Source of the DNA: Albugo candida
Taxonomy: Eukaryota > Oomycota > Peronosporomycetes > Albuginales > Albuginaceae
Length of the DNA: 64,000 nucleotides
Reading direction: 5' to 3'
Assembly (NCBI GenBank): GCA_905220665.1
Contig: CAJNAR010000152.1
Coordinates: 930,001-994,000 of the forward strand
Below, piece by piece: positions 32,501 through 43,900 of the stretch; the stretch's first letter is position 1, and every line of letters begins with the position of its first letter. Both the position numbers and the translations under genes were made by a program. The notes beneath the pieces are model-generated. The model was not told the DNA's origin and did not search any database. It saw only the letters and a program-made list of their open reading frames with translations.

Positions 32501-34081
32501 GAGGGTTTTCAGATCTCTTTCGTCCAGATGAATTTCTTGACATCCGATTGATCCTTCTGGTCCAAGAAGAGTATTGCTCTGAAAGCCTACTGTAATAACG
32601 GTTGATATTCCAGTGATTGCTTTAGCACGTACACCAGAAACTAGATCGTTGGACCGATGCACAAGAATTTTGATAAGAGATGTCACTCCACCATACCGTG
32701 ACAATTCCTGAGGTATGTCGTCATTCGAAGCGCATTTCCAATAGGAAGGTGTCAGTAATAGTTTTGTTGCGAATTCGACAGAGAATTGCCGAAATTTGGT
32801 AGTTTTGTGATGTGAATAACTATACAGAAAACACACAAATTTGGTGCGATCGATCGGAAGCAGAGCATTCTGAAGCGTACTTGCAGTTTGTAATCGTTCC
32901 GTTGCCATGTCAAATGTGTATTGGAGGACACGCTGTCGTCGTTCGGATCGATCAGGAACAGAGAGGCAAAGATTCTGAACAAGAGCTAATCGTATTCGTG
33001 ATATGACAATTTGGACTTCATCTCGATTATTACTGTGAGCTTGTAGTGCTTCCAGCTTTGACATTAATTGTTTTTCGACAGTCTGCAAAATTGCAATGGC
33101 ACTTCGATGGATTGGAAGTGCAGAGCGTAAAAATTTTGTTCCACCAAAAGCTTTCTCATTGAATGCGATAAACGGAACATAAAAGTGGAGAATAAGACGA
33201 TTCATCTGTTCCATATCCCCGTGCAAAGTGTCCTGTAGGCTTTTATAAATAAGTGAAAGATAGTGAGTCAGATCGGCGACACAGCTCACAGAGCAACTCA
33301 TTCGCTGGAGATAGATGACGGTCTCAATAGTTGTAGCAATACAATCTGGAGCAGTCTTGAGGGAGACGACCTTCAAAAAATCACTTAACGTCTTTAGCAA
33401 ATGTATGCCATAAACTCGGACATCTTTTATCAGCTTCTTCAACCGCATGGACGTCAACTTTTTCTCCTGCTCGTTTGTATCATGGTCTTCAAGCGCTATT
33501 GAGACTAATTCGATCCATTTCCGAAGTATTTTCATTATGCATATGTACTGATGAGGAATCCAGACGCCATAAGCAGTCCCGCCGGGCAGTTGTATCCACT
33601 CAAGATAGATTTTAGCAGCTAAAATGACTTTGAGGAGTGTGTCCATACGATCTTGTACAAGCTCTTCCTCAGTTCTATTTTTTCCTAATCCAGTGTCAAG
33701 AGAGTTGATAGCGTTCATCGCTATGTGTAATATGCCAAATAATCGAATATGAAGATATTCGTGCTGTTCGGAATTCTCGACGACGCCCAAATCACGTTTA
33801 GAGGTGAGAAATCTCCATAAACCTTGTAAAGGTTTGCTTTGTTGCCGTTCTTTGGAATTTATGTCCTCACTTTCATCTCCAAATTCGTGAGCGTGGTATT
33901 GAGTCATGCATTTATCAAGTTTGCGTAGCGTGAGTGCTTCGATTTGTTCTAATATCAAGTTCTCTTGTGGTAACTTCTGGACTACGCCATATTGAACGAG
34001 GTTCTTGCATTCTTCTTGACCCAAGCTGCTGAGTGGAAGTGCCCTAAGAGCATCAACTAGCGCTTGCTCTATATCGTTCAT
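29558..34081 (-). CDS. NCAPD3: Condensin-2 complex subunit D3
   Basis: Two exons, 34081-31352 and 31303-29558, give 1,491 residues, matching human NCAPD3 (about 1,498). The protein is built from HEAT repeats; the second exon contains the condensin signature VRVCAFLTLGKLCLRDEEF and the following repeats (SNVLLILGDLCVRYTGLID, VRRNALLLFSQLILQDFIKW). A charged tail with basic patches and possible phosphorylation sites ends it. The exons are in the same frame, separated by one TAG; a 48-nt intron beginning GC after AAG and ending tttttag removes the stop and preserves frame. Condensin II compacts chromosomes in the nucleus before and during mitosis. Confidence 0.9.
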
Positions 34082-34187
34082 GGTGACAAATCACTGGATT
34101 GCTCGTCTACTATTAGAGTATCATTCTACAAATTGATACACTGTGTAGATGGATAGTCGGCGTCTAGAAACATTGCAGCGTAAAAGT

Positions 34188-37100
34188 TTATAACAAAATC
34201 ATTCTTTTCCATTTACTTATTGCGCTTCTATATCTCCGCTGCAAAGAGTGTTCGCGTAGAATTGCTTGAAAGTGACTAACAATCCAGTTTCCCGTTGTAT
34301 GATCGTCCCACTTTGTGAATAAGGTATACAATTGACAGCTTTGTCGCTTCTCTTTCATCTCTTCCATTTTCTTGCGCACTCTTTTCCGTTTCTCCATTCC
34401 TGTGGCCCATTTTCGCCAGAACTTGAATTTCGCTTTATGCTTGCGTCGAGATAGATATCTTATTAAGGCAACTTTGCGTGAAGTATACTTTCTCCATCCC
34501 TGGAAATAATACGATACAATAACGTAATGCATCAGCCTCAACGATAATCGCATCCGCTGATTTAGAACCACATTGCTGCGTAAAGCCTTCCATCCTTGCC
34601 TTAGACGCTTCTGTTTAAACTGGAAACTTGCAATATCCAATCTTTCTCTCCTTCTGTGAAATAAACGTCTCCAATAATACCATATAGATTCGGTACTGTG
34701 TTGGCAGGGTTTCGTATCGATACATAACGATACCTTTCGTATTTGCGATTGATATTTCGCACATTGGATCCAATTGCTGATAAATGACGCTTTTTTCCAA
34801 GTTATCATGGCTTCTGCAGCAACACGGACACGTCGCCGGAATGAAACTTTGACTTCAATCTCCATCACCCAGATTCTCCAGCTTGACCGGAGCAGATTAT
34901 GCGCTGCGATACGAGCTGACGTAGCGTCACAGCTTCGATCTGCAACCACTTTAGATTGATGTGGATCACTAGAATTGATAGCTCCTGTTGGAACTCGTCC
35001 CACCCTCCTGTCAAAAATTTGCAGGCGACAAATGGATGTATTTCTAGTGATAGCGGAAGTGCTGCGACTTAGTACCGCCGACTTTCTCCATTTGTTCCAG
35101 GATCTGGAAAGCAAGGAATTATGTCGAATAAAGTTGATCCGCTCAATTCGTTTTGTTTGCTCAAGTGCAAGTCTCCATCGGTGAAAAGATTTGGATTGCC
35201 ACGTAGATTCTCGGTATCTCTGGCAGCATTGTTCAGTATGCTTTCGTTTTTTCGATCGAAGGGTCCAAGATAACCATTTCTGTACCAGTGTATGCATCTT
35301 GCAATCTTCATAAGCTCGATATTGTGTCACCGTTGTTTTTTGGACATTCACGAAGAGGAGCCATCGGAGAAAGAATTTAACGCGGTTGTGTCTCGCATAA
35401 AAGTCTATAGCTTGTTCATGTGCTTCTACGTATCTTCTCTTCTTCTGATTGAAATCAACTAAACAAGTTACACCGATGCAAAGTAAGCGCAAGCGGTCGC
35501 ATTCTTGTGCGACTAATGCTTGCTCTCGGAATTGCTTTCTTTCTGACATAAATCGGTTCCAACAACGCACACTCTGACGAGCACGAATGTTTTGGATATG
35601 GACGGTACACTGGCTATCATTTTCCATTTTTGCTTTACTACTATCCAGGTACAGGAGCCATTTATCAAAACAACATTTCTGCGTGCGAAATCTGATTATC
35701 AACTCGGCCTGAGCCTTGGTGGCGTGGCTGTACTTGGAGTTTTTGCAGAACCTTTTCCAGCAAGTCCACTTATGTTTTACTGACGAGTTACAGAACTTTG
35801 ATGTTGCGATGTAGAGCTGTTCGCGTTGGTGATGATGATTTAGTGCCCACTGGCTCCAGTGAATACAGACTTGATGAGCGAGAATGCGCCTAATCATCAC
35901 GGAGGCGTTCTTATCTCTCACACTCTGATCCTTCTTCTGATAGTGGATTGTGCACCAAGACTGGAATGCTTGACCTAACAGAGCTCTTTTTTTCATCAAA
36001 TTCCACCGCGTGTGTTTGACATAACTCTGCAGCCATCGATTCCAATAATTTGTAATGACTGCTTTCGTGTGTAGTTCCACTGCTGTACACCATCGCGTCT
36101 CAGTAACGCTTTGATAATAGTTGTGCCAATGAATGAAAAATAAATGGCTGCGTGTATGAAAGTGCAATCGATTGATAATTTTAGTGGCATCTTTTCTCCG
36201 ACGCACTAATCTCACTCGGTACCGCCAATCATACAAAAAATGTCTGCAAGTGGTTGCATGGTATAGAATTTGGGCTTTGCATATATTCTTGCGAGCTATC
36301 GACCATTCTTGCATCCTGTGGAATGCTAGTGCATACAGTTTCCTTACTCGCGTGATTTGAATTCGAAATATACAATTGTTCAACTTGCGCTGATCAATGA
36401 GATGCCTTTTCCATACTAAGAAAAATTCTTGTAATAGTAGAGCCTTACGCCGCTGAAGTGCAACTTGCTTTTTGATGAATTTTGGTGCCTTATACTGATG
36501 ATATAAGATCCACGATTCCAGTGTTTTACTGCGAAGCCGCTTCTCAAATATCTGCTTTGCTTGTCGTTTCTTCACACGACGTTTGCTATTGGCTTTCCAT
36601 CTCTTGTAAATGCCGCAAAGTATGGACAGTGCGTGCAGATGAAACATCTTCCGTGCTCCAAGTGTTACTTTGTGCACTCGAGCAACATGTGACCTCCAGT
36701 TGGACCAACAATTCGATAGCTGTAGTCTCCTTCTGTAGTGACTTCTTTGGACGATCAGGAGCGTAGTCTTACTCTTTTTTGCCGCGTATCTGTGCCAATT
36801 CCGAAAGCACATCGCTTTTGATAACTTTTTCATCGCTTTCACGATACGAAAATCCTTCTCTCGCTCATGAATACGCTTCAATCTAAGATCCGACCATATG
36901 CAGACTGCTTTAGCAAGCCTATTATCGTTATTCTGCTTATCAAATCGGAATAATTTCAGTCTTATAGAGCACCTCAGGAAGAGCCATTGATGCCATCTAA
37001 AAAAAGCTGTCAATTTGAGCAGATCGGTGTAGTGATCAATGGCAGTTCTGTTATTTATCTTGAACATTTCTTCCACTTTGAATAATGAATGCCATACATT

Positions 37101-39836
37101 CACTGCCTTCTGCATGGAACGCCGGACGAGGTGCTTCCGCAGTTGTTGAAACCTCTCTCTCCATCGTCTTTGTTGAAATGCTGACAAATGCCACTTCAAA
37201 AGGATTTTGAGTTTCAGAACGGCGTTGAAATGCTGAATAGAAAGCTTCTGAGATTGCTTACGCTCACGCATATCGCTTACATACACAATCCAGCAGTGGA
37301 ATGATTTTGAGATGAAACTTCTATGCATGAAAGCTGCGCCCAATCGTTTGCGCTTCGACTTTGCAGAAAACGTCTTCCAATGATGCCAAATTTGTCTGCT
37401 AAGAGTAATATTCCTACGAGCTTGCACTACCATCTCATGATGATGTATTCGTTTGGTTTTGCAAGTCAATCGGCGCCAATCACGAAATGATTTATAGATC
37501 AGGTGTGTAGCAAACCATTCGGATGCCATCGACTTTTTCGCACGGAATGGAATGACGTGGGTATGATATCTTTTCCATGATTGTAGAGCAAACCGATAGC
37601 TGTACAATCGGAAAAAGTCATCTGCGACAGCTGAATATTCACCCCTTTGAGCGGTATTCATTGTGATTGTCTTCCAGCAGTGTAAAGTTGTGCTTAGAAT
37701 TCTTTGCTTAGAAGCAGTTTGAAAGTTTACGCAAAGTACGCGGATCCTCCAACGTTTCAGCATACTTTTCACCCTTTTCTGCACACACTTTCGTCGAGAT
37801 AGACGAGCAATTTCTTTACGACACCGATTCTGCATTGCGAATAGAGTCCAAGAGTGAAAGAATGGTCGTTTACAGAGTTCCCTCCGCGAAAATGTTTGGA
37901 AGGTTGTCGAAACTTTACGTGTCAGTTTTGAGTAGCTCACGTAAGATCGCCATACATTCCAGCTTTTGGTCTTGACGGTTCTTGAATATCGCTCTTGCTG
38001 ATGCTTGATCTTGAGGCGTATCATCCAAATTCTCTTCCAAGATACCCATATCGACAACTTTCTCGCACGCAACATCAAAGAACCGAGCTCCCAGCCTTTT
38101 TGACGTTGAAGGGCGCTTTGGGAATGCTTCCAGACCGAAACATACTTGATTAATCTTCTCATTTGCCATTGAATTTGTGCTTTAATCAATTTCTTTGTAT
38201 GATGGATACAGGACTTCCATGTCTGAAACGCACTTTCTGTAGATAATATTCTCAGCCTTAGCTTCCTTTTCTTTTCTATTTCCCGCAACTTTCCAGCGAC
38301 GATCCAATTACCCTGCAAAATCGCTAGAGCGAACTTTTTCAGCTGCATTTTGTGCAGCTCGCAAGCATGACGTAGACTCCTTTCTCTGTCTTTCCACTCA
38401 CGATACCTCTTGACCCAGTTATACACAAAGTATCGTCGGAGCAAGCATTTCGTTTGAAATAATTCACATTTCTGTTGCTCTTCATTCCTTAAAACATGAG
38501 ACTTGACCAGCTTTTTCCATTGTTGTACACCGACAAAGAGTCGTAGATGCTTACTGATGCGTTTCAAAAGTTCGGGATCATAGCATAATGTTTTTATTTT
38601 ATCCCCGAAACGAGGGCTCAAAACAGCCATCAGGGTAAATAGCTTCCACACATTTATGATGTGTTGTGCTGCATTCCGATTTCGACTCGCCTCAAGGATA
38701 CTTTCACTTGTTCGTTGTAGCGTTTTCACTTTTGTGAGCTGATTCCATCTACTATAAGCTGACTGAACTATCCGCTGGCGTTGTATCGATCGTGCAATAG
38801 CATCCTGTTTTCGACGATCTCGAAAAAACTGGGTGTTCAGATACCAATTGGCAACTGCTTTCATTTTACATCGCGTGGATGTACAAGCTCTCAAAAAACG
38901 AACAGCTTGGCGCCTTCTTGCAACAAAATTAAATTTGCCTAGTATTTCGACTTGGATGATTTTCGAAGCAGACTGCTGAAGAATTGATGAGTACCTTCTA
39001 AACACCGCTTTTGTTGCGTGATATTGTTTCCAATGTGCCCATATTCGATGTGCCACATGCTGCCGCCAAAATCTTGCACCTGCGAGAATCAATTCTTCTC
39101 GAGCACAGCTTTCATCTTTTGCCCACTTTGACCATATTTTGAAAGCATAATATATCATTCTGAGATGCAATTTTGAATGATCCAAGCGTTTCAGATTAGC
39201 GATGGTAAAGGATCGTCGTAATTTTTGCTGATTTTGTGCTGCGACATCACGTTTGATCTTGGTTGCTTGTAAAAATGGCCCTGATCTCGACATTTGTATT
39301 GAACTAGTGCTATCAGAACTTTTGTTTGGTCTTAAAGGGGTAGAACTTGGTGAGACTGCTACCAACGGTGCCACAGAGTGTTGCTGAAGACGATGGTCGT
39401 GTCGCTGAAATTCAAATGCTAGAAGAAATGGAATGGGGAGCGGAGAAGTAGCCGCATTATCCAGCGGTTGTGAGGCTGAAGCTCCTTTTAGATAACTTCT
39501 GTTCTTAAGAATCATATCGGCTCGCTCTGATTGCCTCATTGAATTCCGATGACACTGCTTCCACCGAGCCAAGTACTTTTCGAGCGTCTTGTGCTTCCAG
39601 TAGAAAAAAGCAATGTAGTCCTCAACCTTACCAGCATTGATTTTGCTCTCATAATCTTTCGTCAAAATGGAACTTCCTTCCACATCTTCTCGAGTACTTG
39701 AAGGGTGCCTAGTAGCTACAACTTTATTCATAATGATCGATGTCTTTGTCGGGTCACTCGATTTATAAATCGCTCTATAATGCTCTTCACGTGTGCAGGG
39801 TGAATTAGTTCGTGAATCATTACCACTCAACCGCAT
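34188..39836 (-). CDS. Giant Sfi1-like centrin-binding repeat protein
   Basis: A single uninterrupted exon of 1,882 residues from ATG 39836. After a Ser/Thr-rich N-terminus of about 210 residues, the rest is a long run of helical repeats of about 23-35 residues, each with a conserved Trp in a context such as FRDWRRLT, WHHWKTFSAKS, WNRWLQSY or WVKRYREWKD. This is the Sfi1 pattern, in which each repeat binds one centrin to make a filament at spindle poles or basal bodies. I infer a centrosome/basal-body linker. The number of repeats is large (several dozen). No intron is needed, unusual for a gene this long beside split neighbours. Confidence 0.87.
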   Translation of the reverse strand: MRLSGNDSRTNSPCTREEHYRAIYKSSDPTKTSIIMNKVVATRHPSSTREDVEGSSILTKDYESKINAGKVEDYIAFFYWKHKTLEKYLARWKQCHRNSMRQSERADMILKNRSYLKGASASQPLDNAATSPLPIPFLLAFEFQRHDHRLQQHSVAPLVAVSPSSTPLRPNKSSDSTSSIQMSRSGPFLQATKIKRDVAAQNQQKLRRSFTIANLKRLDHSKLHLRMIYYAFKIWSKWAKDESCAREELILAGARFWRQHVAHRIWAHWKQYHATKAVFRRYSSILQQSASKIIQVEILGKFNFVARRRQAVRFLRACTSTRCKMKAVANWYLNTQFFRDRRKQDAIARSIQRQRIVQSAYSRWNQLTKVKTLQRTSESILEASRNRNAAQHIINVWKLFTLMAVLSPRFGDKIKTLCYDPELLKRISKHLRLFVGVQQWKKLVKSHVLRNEEQQKCELFQTKCLLRRYFVYNWVKRYREWKDRERSLRHACELHKMQLKKFALAILQGNWIVAGKLREIEKKRKLRLRILSTESAFQTWKSCIHHTKKLIKAQIQWQMRRLIKYVSVWKHSQSALQRQKGWELGSLMLRARKLSIWVSWKRIWMIRLKIKHQQERYSRTVKTKSWNVWRSYVSYSKLTRKVSTTFQTFSRRELCKRPFFHSWTLFAMQNRCRKEIARLSRRKCVQKRVKSMLKRWRIRVLCVNFQTASKQRILSTTLHCWKTITMNTAQRGEYSAVADDFFRLYSYRFALQSWKRYHTHVIPFRAKKSMASEWFATHLIYKSFRDWRRLTCKTKRIHHHEMVVQARRNITLSRQIWHHWKTFSAKSKRKRLGAAFMHRSFISKSFHCWIVYVSDMRERKQSQKLSIQHFNAVLKLKILLKWHLSAFQQRRWRERFQQLRKHLVRRSMQKAVNVWHSLFKVEEMFKINNRTAIDHYTDLLKLTAFFRWHQWLFLRCSIRLKLFRFDKQNNDNRLAKAVCIWSDLRLKRIHEREKDFRIVKAMKKLSKAMCFRNWHRYAAKKSKTTLLIVQRSHYRRRLQLSNCWSNWRSHVARVHKVTLGARKMFHLHALSILCGIYKRWKANSKRRVKKRQAKQIFEKRLRSKTLESWILYHQYKAPKFIKKQVALQRRKALLLQEFFLVWKRHLIDQRKLNNCIFRIQITRVRKLYALAFHRMQEWSIARKNICKAQILYHATTCRHFLYDWRYRVRLVRRRKDATKIINRLHFHTRSHLFFIHWHNYYQSVTETRWCTAVELHTKAVITNYWNRWLQSYVKHTRWNLMKKRALLGQAFQSWCTIHYQKKDQSVRDKNASVMIRRILAHQVCIHWSQWALNHHHQREQLYIATSKFCNSSVKHKWTCWKRFCKNSKYSHATKAQAELIIRFRTQKCCFDKWLLYLDSSKAKMENDSQCTVHIQNIRARQSVRCWNRFMSERKQFREQALVAQECDRLRLLCIGVTCLVDFNQKKRRYVEAHEQAIDFYARHNRVKFFLRWLLFVNVQKTTVTQYRAYEDCKMHTLVQKWLSWTLRSKKRKHTEQCCQRYRESTWQSKSFHRWRLALEQTKRIERINFIRHNSLLSRSWNKWRKSAVLSRSTSAITRNTSICRLQIFDRRVGRVPTGAINSSDPHQSKVVADRSCDATSARIAAHNLLRSSWRIWVMEIEVKVSFRRRVRVAAEAMITWKKASFISNWIQCAKYQSQIRKVSLCIDTKPCQHSTESIWYYWRRLFHRRRERLDIASFQFKQKRLRQGWKALRSNVVLNQRMRLSLRLMHYVIVSYYFQGWRKYTSRKVALIRYLSRRKHKAKFKFWRKWATGMEKRKRVRKKMEEMKEKRQSCQLYTLFTKWDDHTTGNWIVSHFQAILREHSLQRRYRSAISKWKRMILL

Positions 39837-40055
39837 TGCGAGCGCAACAAATGTGTATAGGACAGCGACTTACAATTCACCTTGTGTCATCTGCGGAGCG
39901 CCTCCGAAAAAGCATTTGTAGCGTCGGTTGATGAAAGGTTTGTATGTACACTGCATCAAGAAATCTTTAGATTCGATCTGATTAACTCGATACTTTTAAA
40001 AGAAAAGAGACTCACATATATTGTTTGATATTTAAGATATAAAAAGTGTTGCGCT

Positions 40056-40646
40056 CTATAGCTTACTAGGCTCAGATTTTTCACAGCTGTGCGGATCGAC
40101 CGAAGATGCGACAAATCCATTTGTGCCATACATCGACCTATTTGAGGAATAAAAAGCAAACCCTTCTTCCAATTGTTTTGATCGATTTGGCATAAATAGT
40201 CCAAGACTCAATGCCAATGACCCTGTCGTGATTGCCAACACACCAGCAGCAGATCCGATCCATCCAATGGCATGCGCAATGCCGACATCTAGAATCCCAA
40301 TGAAGAAAAGGACAGCTGCGTAGCCACGATAATGAAAAAAGAACCCAAAATTATTGCGCAACATTTCTTCAGTCATTCCAAAACGACATTCAAAACATAA
40401 AAGCAGCATTGCAAAAGCGGATGTATAGAGCGCGATCAATGTGAGGGCAAAATCCATTTCGAACATTTGACGCACAACAAGCAAACCAGCAAGGATTTGT
40501 GTCAGCGCAGTAAACACAGATAAACTTTTAATCACCAAAACAGCTCGAGAAATATGCGATAGCTGTGACTGAACTCTATCATAGGTACTTTCAATTGTGC
40601 GCGGCGTGCCATTCAATCCTTCATCTTCCTTCATCTTCGGGTGCAT
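40056..40646 (-). CDS. COPI-associated / Tvp15-like membrane protein
   Basis: A single-exon protein of 196 residues from ATG 40646. Four hydrophobic segments are visible (about residues 34-58, 64-84, 106-126 and 131-150). Between segments two and three is ECRFGMTEEMLRNNFGFFFHYRG, which resembles the short loop and GR/RG-rich turn of the COPI-associated (Tvp15) family. The N- and C-terminal tails are polar and probably cytosolic. The family sits in Golgi/early endosomal membranes. The match is by pattern only, and other small four-TM families (for example TVP18/flower-like) are possible. Confidence 0.7.
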   Translation of the reverse strand: MHPKMKEDEGLNGTPRTIESTYDRVQSQLSHISRAVLVIKSLSVFTALTQILAGLLVVRQMFEMDFALTLIALYTSAFAMLLLCFECRFGMTEEMLRNNFGFFFHYRGYAAVLFFIGILDVGIAHAIGWIGSAAGVLAITTGSLALSLGLFMPNRSKQLEEGFAFYSSNRSMYGTNGFVASSVDPHSCEKSEPSKL

Positions 40647-40987
40647 TTTTTAGTCTAGAATGAATACAGTCGTCGTGAAACTAATTCATTGCTAAATTTA
40701 TCATCTGTTCAACTCCGGTGCAGTGAAATATGTCGCCCTTTCGGTTTGTTTAGTAAAGCTATATTTGATTCCCAATGGCGCATTGGTCGGTCACGGCATT
40801 GTATAATCTAGGAGGTGCACTTGATACATCAACCCCGAATCATAACATATATCGGATGGATTGAGTTGGTCTTACTCGTTGCAGTATTGAATAGATCACT
40901 TCATTTAGTGTAATCGTTCTCTTATTTACTTGAGCTTTCATATTGATTCTGATCAACTATACCAATGTGACTAGTCGAACCATTGAC
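40647..40987. other. Divergent intergenic region
   Basis: About 340 bp between divergent genes; presumably promoters. Nothing recognised. Confidence 0.6.
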
Positions 40988-43900
40988 ATGACGGACTTTT
41001 CACTTGATCAACTTAGAGAAGAAGCGTTAAATGAGTGGCTATCTCTTGGATTTGATGCCAGCACATTTTCCTTAGAAAAGCTGACGAGTATATTTTACTA
41101 TGATTCCAAGCCTGATGAGTTCTAAACTTTTAATTGATAAGAGACCTGGCTCATACAGGACCATAAAAGTATAGATGCCACTGAAGGAGAAGAGCTATTC
41201 AAAGCAAAGCAAGAACTTCTACGGGAATACCATGCTGGTAGCACACCTTTTCGGGATCTGAGCAAAATTGGAAAAGCAATTGCGAAAAGAATCACCTCGA
41301 GAATTGAGGGAACAACCGGTGCTTTTCTATCAAATCCGAAGTTACAAGTCCGGCAACATGCGATTGATGCACGAAAAATGAGCCAAGATAGTACTCGGTA
41401 CCAGTCACACAAATTTAGCATTCATGCGGGTTTTAGACAGGAAAAAGTGAACGATGGTTTCAAGCAAAAAAATACTTGCTCGAAGCACATGGAAACACTT
41501 AAAACTAGGGGACAGAAAAGAAGTAAGACTGCATCAGCTGAAAATGATGTACAACAGCTTCCGAGTATCGAGGTAGCGTAACATCTATTTGTTCTAGACC
41601 TTTTTTCTTCTGAATTTCACATACATAGCCAAGACAAGAAACGCTAAAGCCAATTGGCCAAGACCATTGCGTCCAAAAAGTGTTCGAGGAAGAGCTTCTG
41701 AGAAGAGAGCTTAATGAGAGATTTTGGAAACAAAAGAATAATGAAGGGAAAGTTCGTGCGGTATCCATCAAAAATAGCAAAGGTATGATTCGAAGCAACT
41801 CTGAGCAGAGGTACGAAATTCAGCAAAACAGCATTTGGAGTCGCAATCTGTTTTGCCTCGTAGTTCTACGAGATTTTCACTCATTACTGATGAAAATCTA
41901 TCCATCATAAAAAAATACTTGGAAGGTAACAGACGAAATGGCTTTTCCCATATGACTCTTGATATTTCTTAAATGCAGGAACATTCTCTCGATCTTGCTC
42001 CGATGATATTGAGAAATCGAAACTTGAGAAATTGAGAAAGATGAAAGCTTCTGACGTCAAATCACTCAGGGGGAAGATCGATGATTCAAAGGATATCCAA
42101 GGAAGCTCTGCAACTGAGCACGAAACTATTGCACGACTACTTGAGACACAAATCGTGCAGCTCGAAAATATTGGACTGAAGCAACAAATCATCCAAAGTA
42201 GTATCAAAGGCCCTCCTCGACGCGATCCGACTAAAAACGAGAAAATTGAGCTCCATGAGCTGGCACTACAGAAAAAAAATTGTGGGAATCAAATCGCTAC
42301 GTTGGAGGCTCGGCGCGCAAAACTTCAAATAAGAATTGAATGCTTCGAACAATCACGTTCAGATTTGACTGAAGAATTGAATCGCTTGCTACAAGATAAG
42401 AGTTATCATGGAAGGAACAAGAAGCCTAATACAAGTTGTGAGCTTCCTGGTATCGCTGAGCGCCCTGTGGACACGCGTCAACCGATAGGTGACATGCATT
42501 CAGAAGAGGATTATAAATCGAAGACATTGATACTCGATAATACAAAGAATATATCAAAAACTCAGCAAAACTACACGACAGTCACAAGGAATACGAGGCT
42601 TCGCTTGTTAGAACAGCGATTAGATCCAATCTATCGAGCAACAGAGAGCTTGAAGAATAGTGCTGCTCAGCGGTGGTGCCTACAGATAATGGAAGACTCA
42701 CAACATGAAGAGATCAGATTGCTGAAAAGTCAAGTGGATGAGAATCAGGCGAAGCAGCTTGAGACCAGAAGAACATTACGGCGGTCTGAATGCTGCGACG
42801 AGATCAAGCAATTTCACGTAACCTCGACTTTTAGTCTGATATCCGATATTGATGCTAATCGTTACTACGTAAATGCGACAGCGCGCGAAAACACTGAGAA
42901 ATGCGTCGCATGCAATTGCAGATAGCTTAAAACTGTGGGAACATTGTGCTGGGATACATATTAGTAACTTCCGATACTTGGAGCCGCTACAGATAATTAC
43001 TTTGGAGCAAGATGATCTCGAAGGTTTCTTGTGTGGGAGCTTTGAATTGCCCAGATGTCTCACGTATCGCTTCGAGCTTCACGTAGATACAAACTTACTA
43101 GAAGCGCAGACTTATACTAATGATTGTGTTGAAATGCTAGGTTGAACAATTACCGATTCCCCGTATATCGAGCAAAGTCTCTTATCAGAATCTCAACTAC
43201 GATCTCAAGATATTCGCCGGGCCTTGTATGAAGGATCTTCATGGAGTAGACTGTGGTGTGCATCTTTTTCAGGTTCTTGGCTTACGCATGTGTTAGATAC
43301 TCAGGCAGTAGCGTTATTTTTGTTTGTAGGAAGGTAGGATTCATCGCCACAGTTTTCAATTCTACGGAAAAGCTATGTTTTTTCGCATCGAGATGAAGAA
43401 CGTGTTGACAAGCCTTTCAGATACTCGCAACTCCGTGAATGATCCTCTTCCACAGTTTCGGTCAGAATGGCTACCTGCTATTCAAAATTCAGTTCATTAC
43501 AAGGAATATACGGAAAAAATACATCCACAGCGTGCAACCAACATACCGAATGTAGATCACTTTGTTTCCAATTTTGTTGAGCCACTCCGTGTGGAAAGAG
43601 AGCTTTGCGGAGGCTCTGATCGGTACAATATTCTTTTAGAAAATCGCATAAAAGCAAGGCGTAAACTAGATCAGAGTCGCTGGGATACGACTGAATACAA
43701 GCATCACGCAAACGCAAAAGAGGTATGCGCTAGAAGTACACAAAGAGATCAAACGCTGATGTGTGATTGATCATTTCAAGATCGTTGAGACCGAACAAAG
43801 TATTACCGCAGCGCGTCCGAAGACAGAAACCGTGCCCACAGTCAAAGTCGTGTTGCACGGAGGACGATCCCCATCAAGATCAAGGTACAGCTTATTGAGA

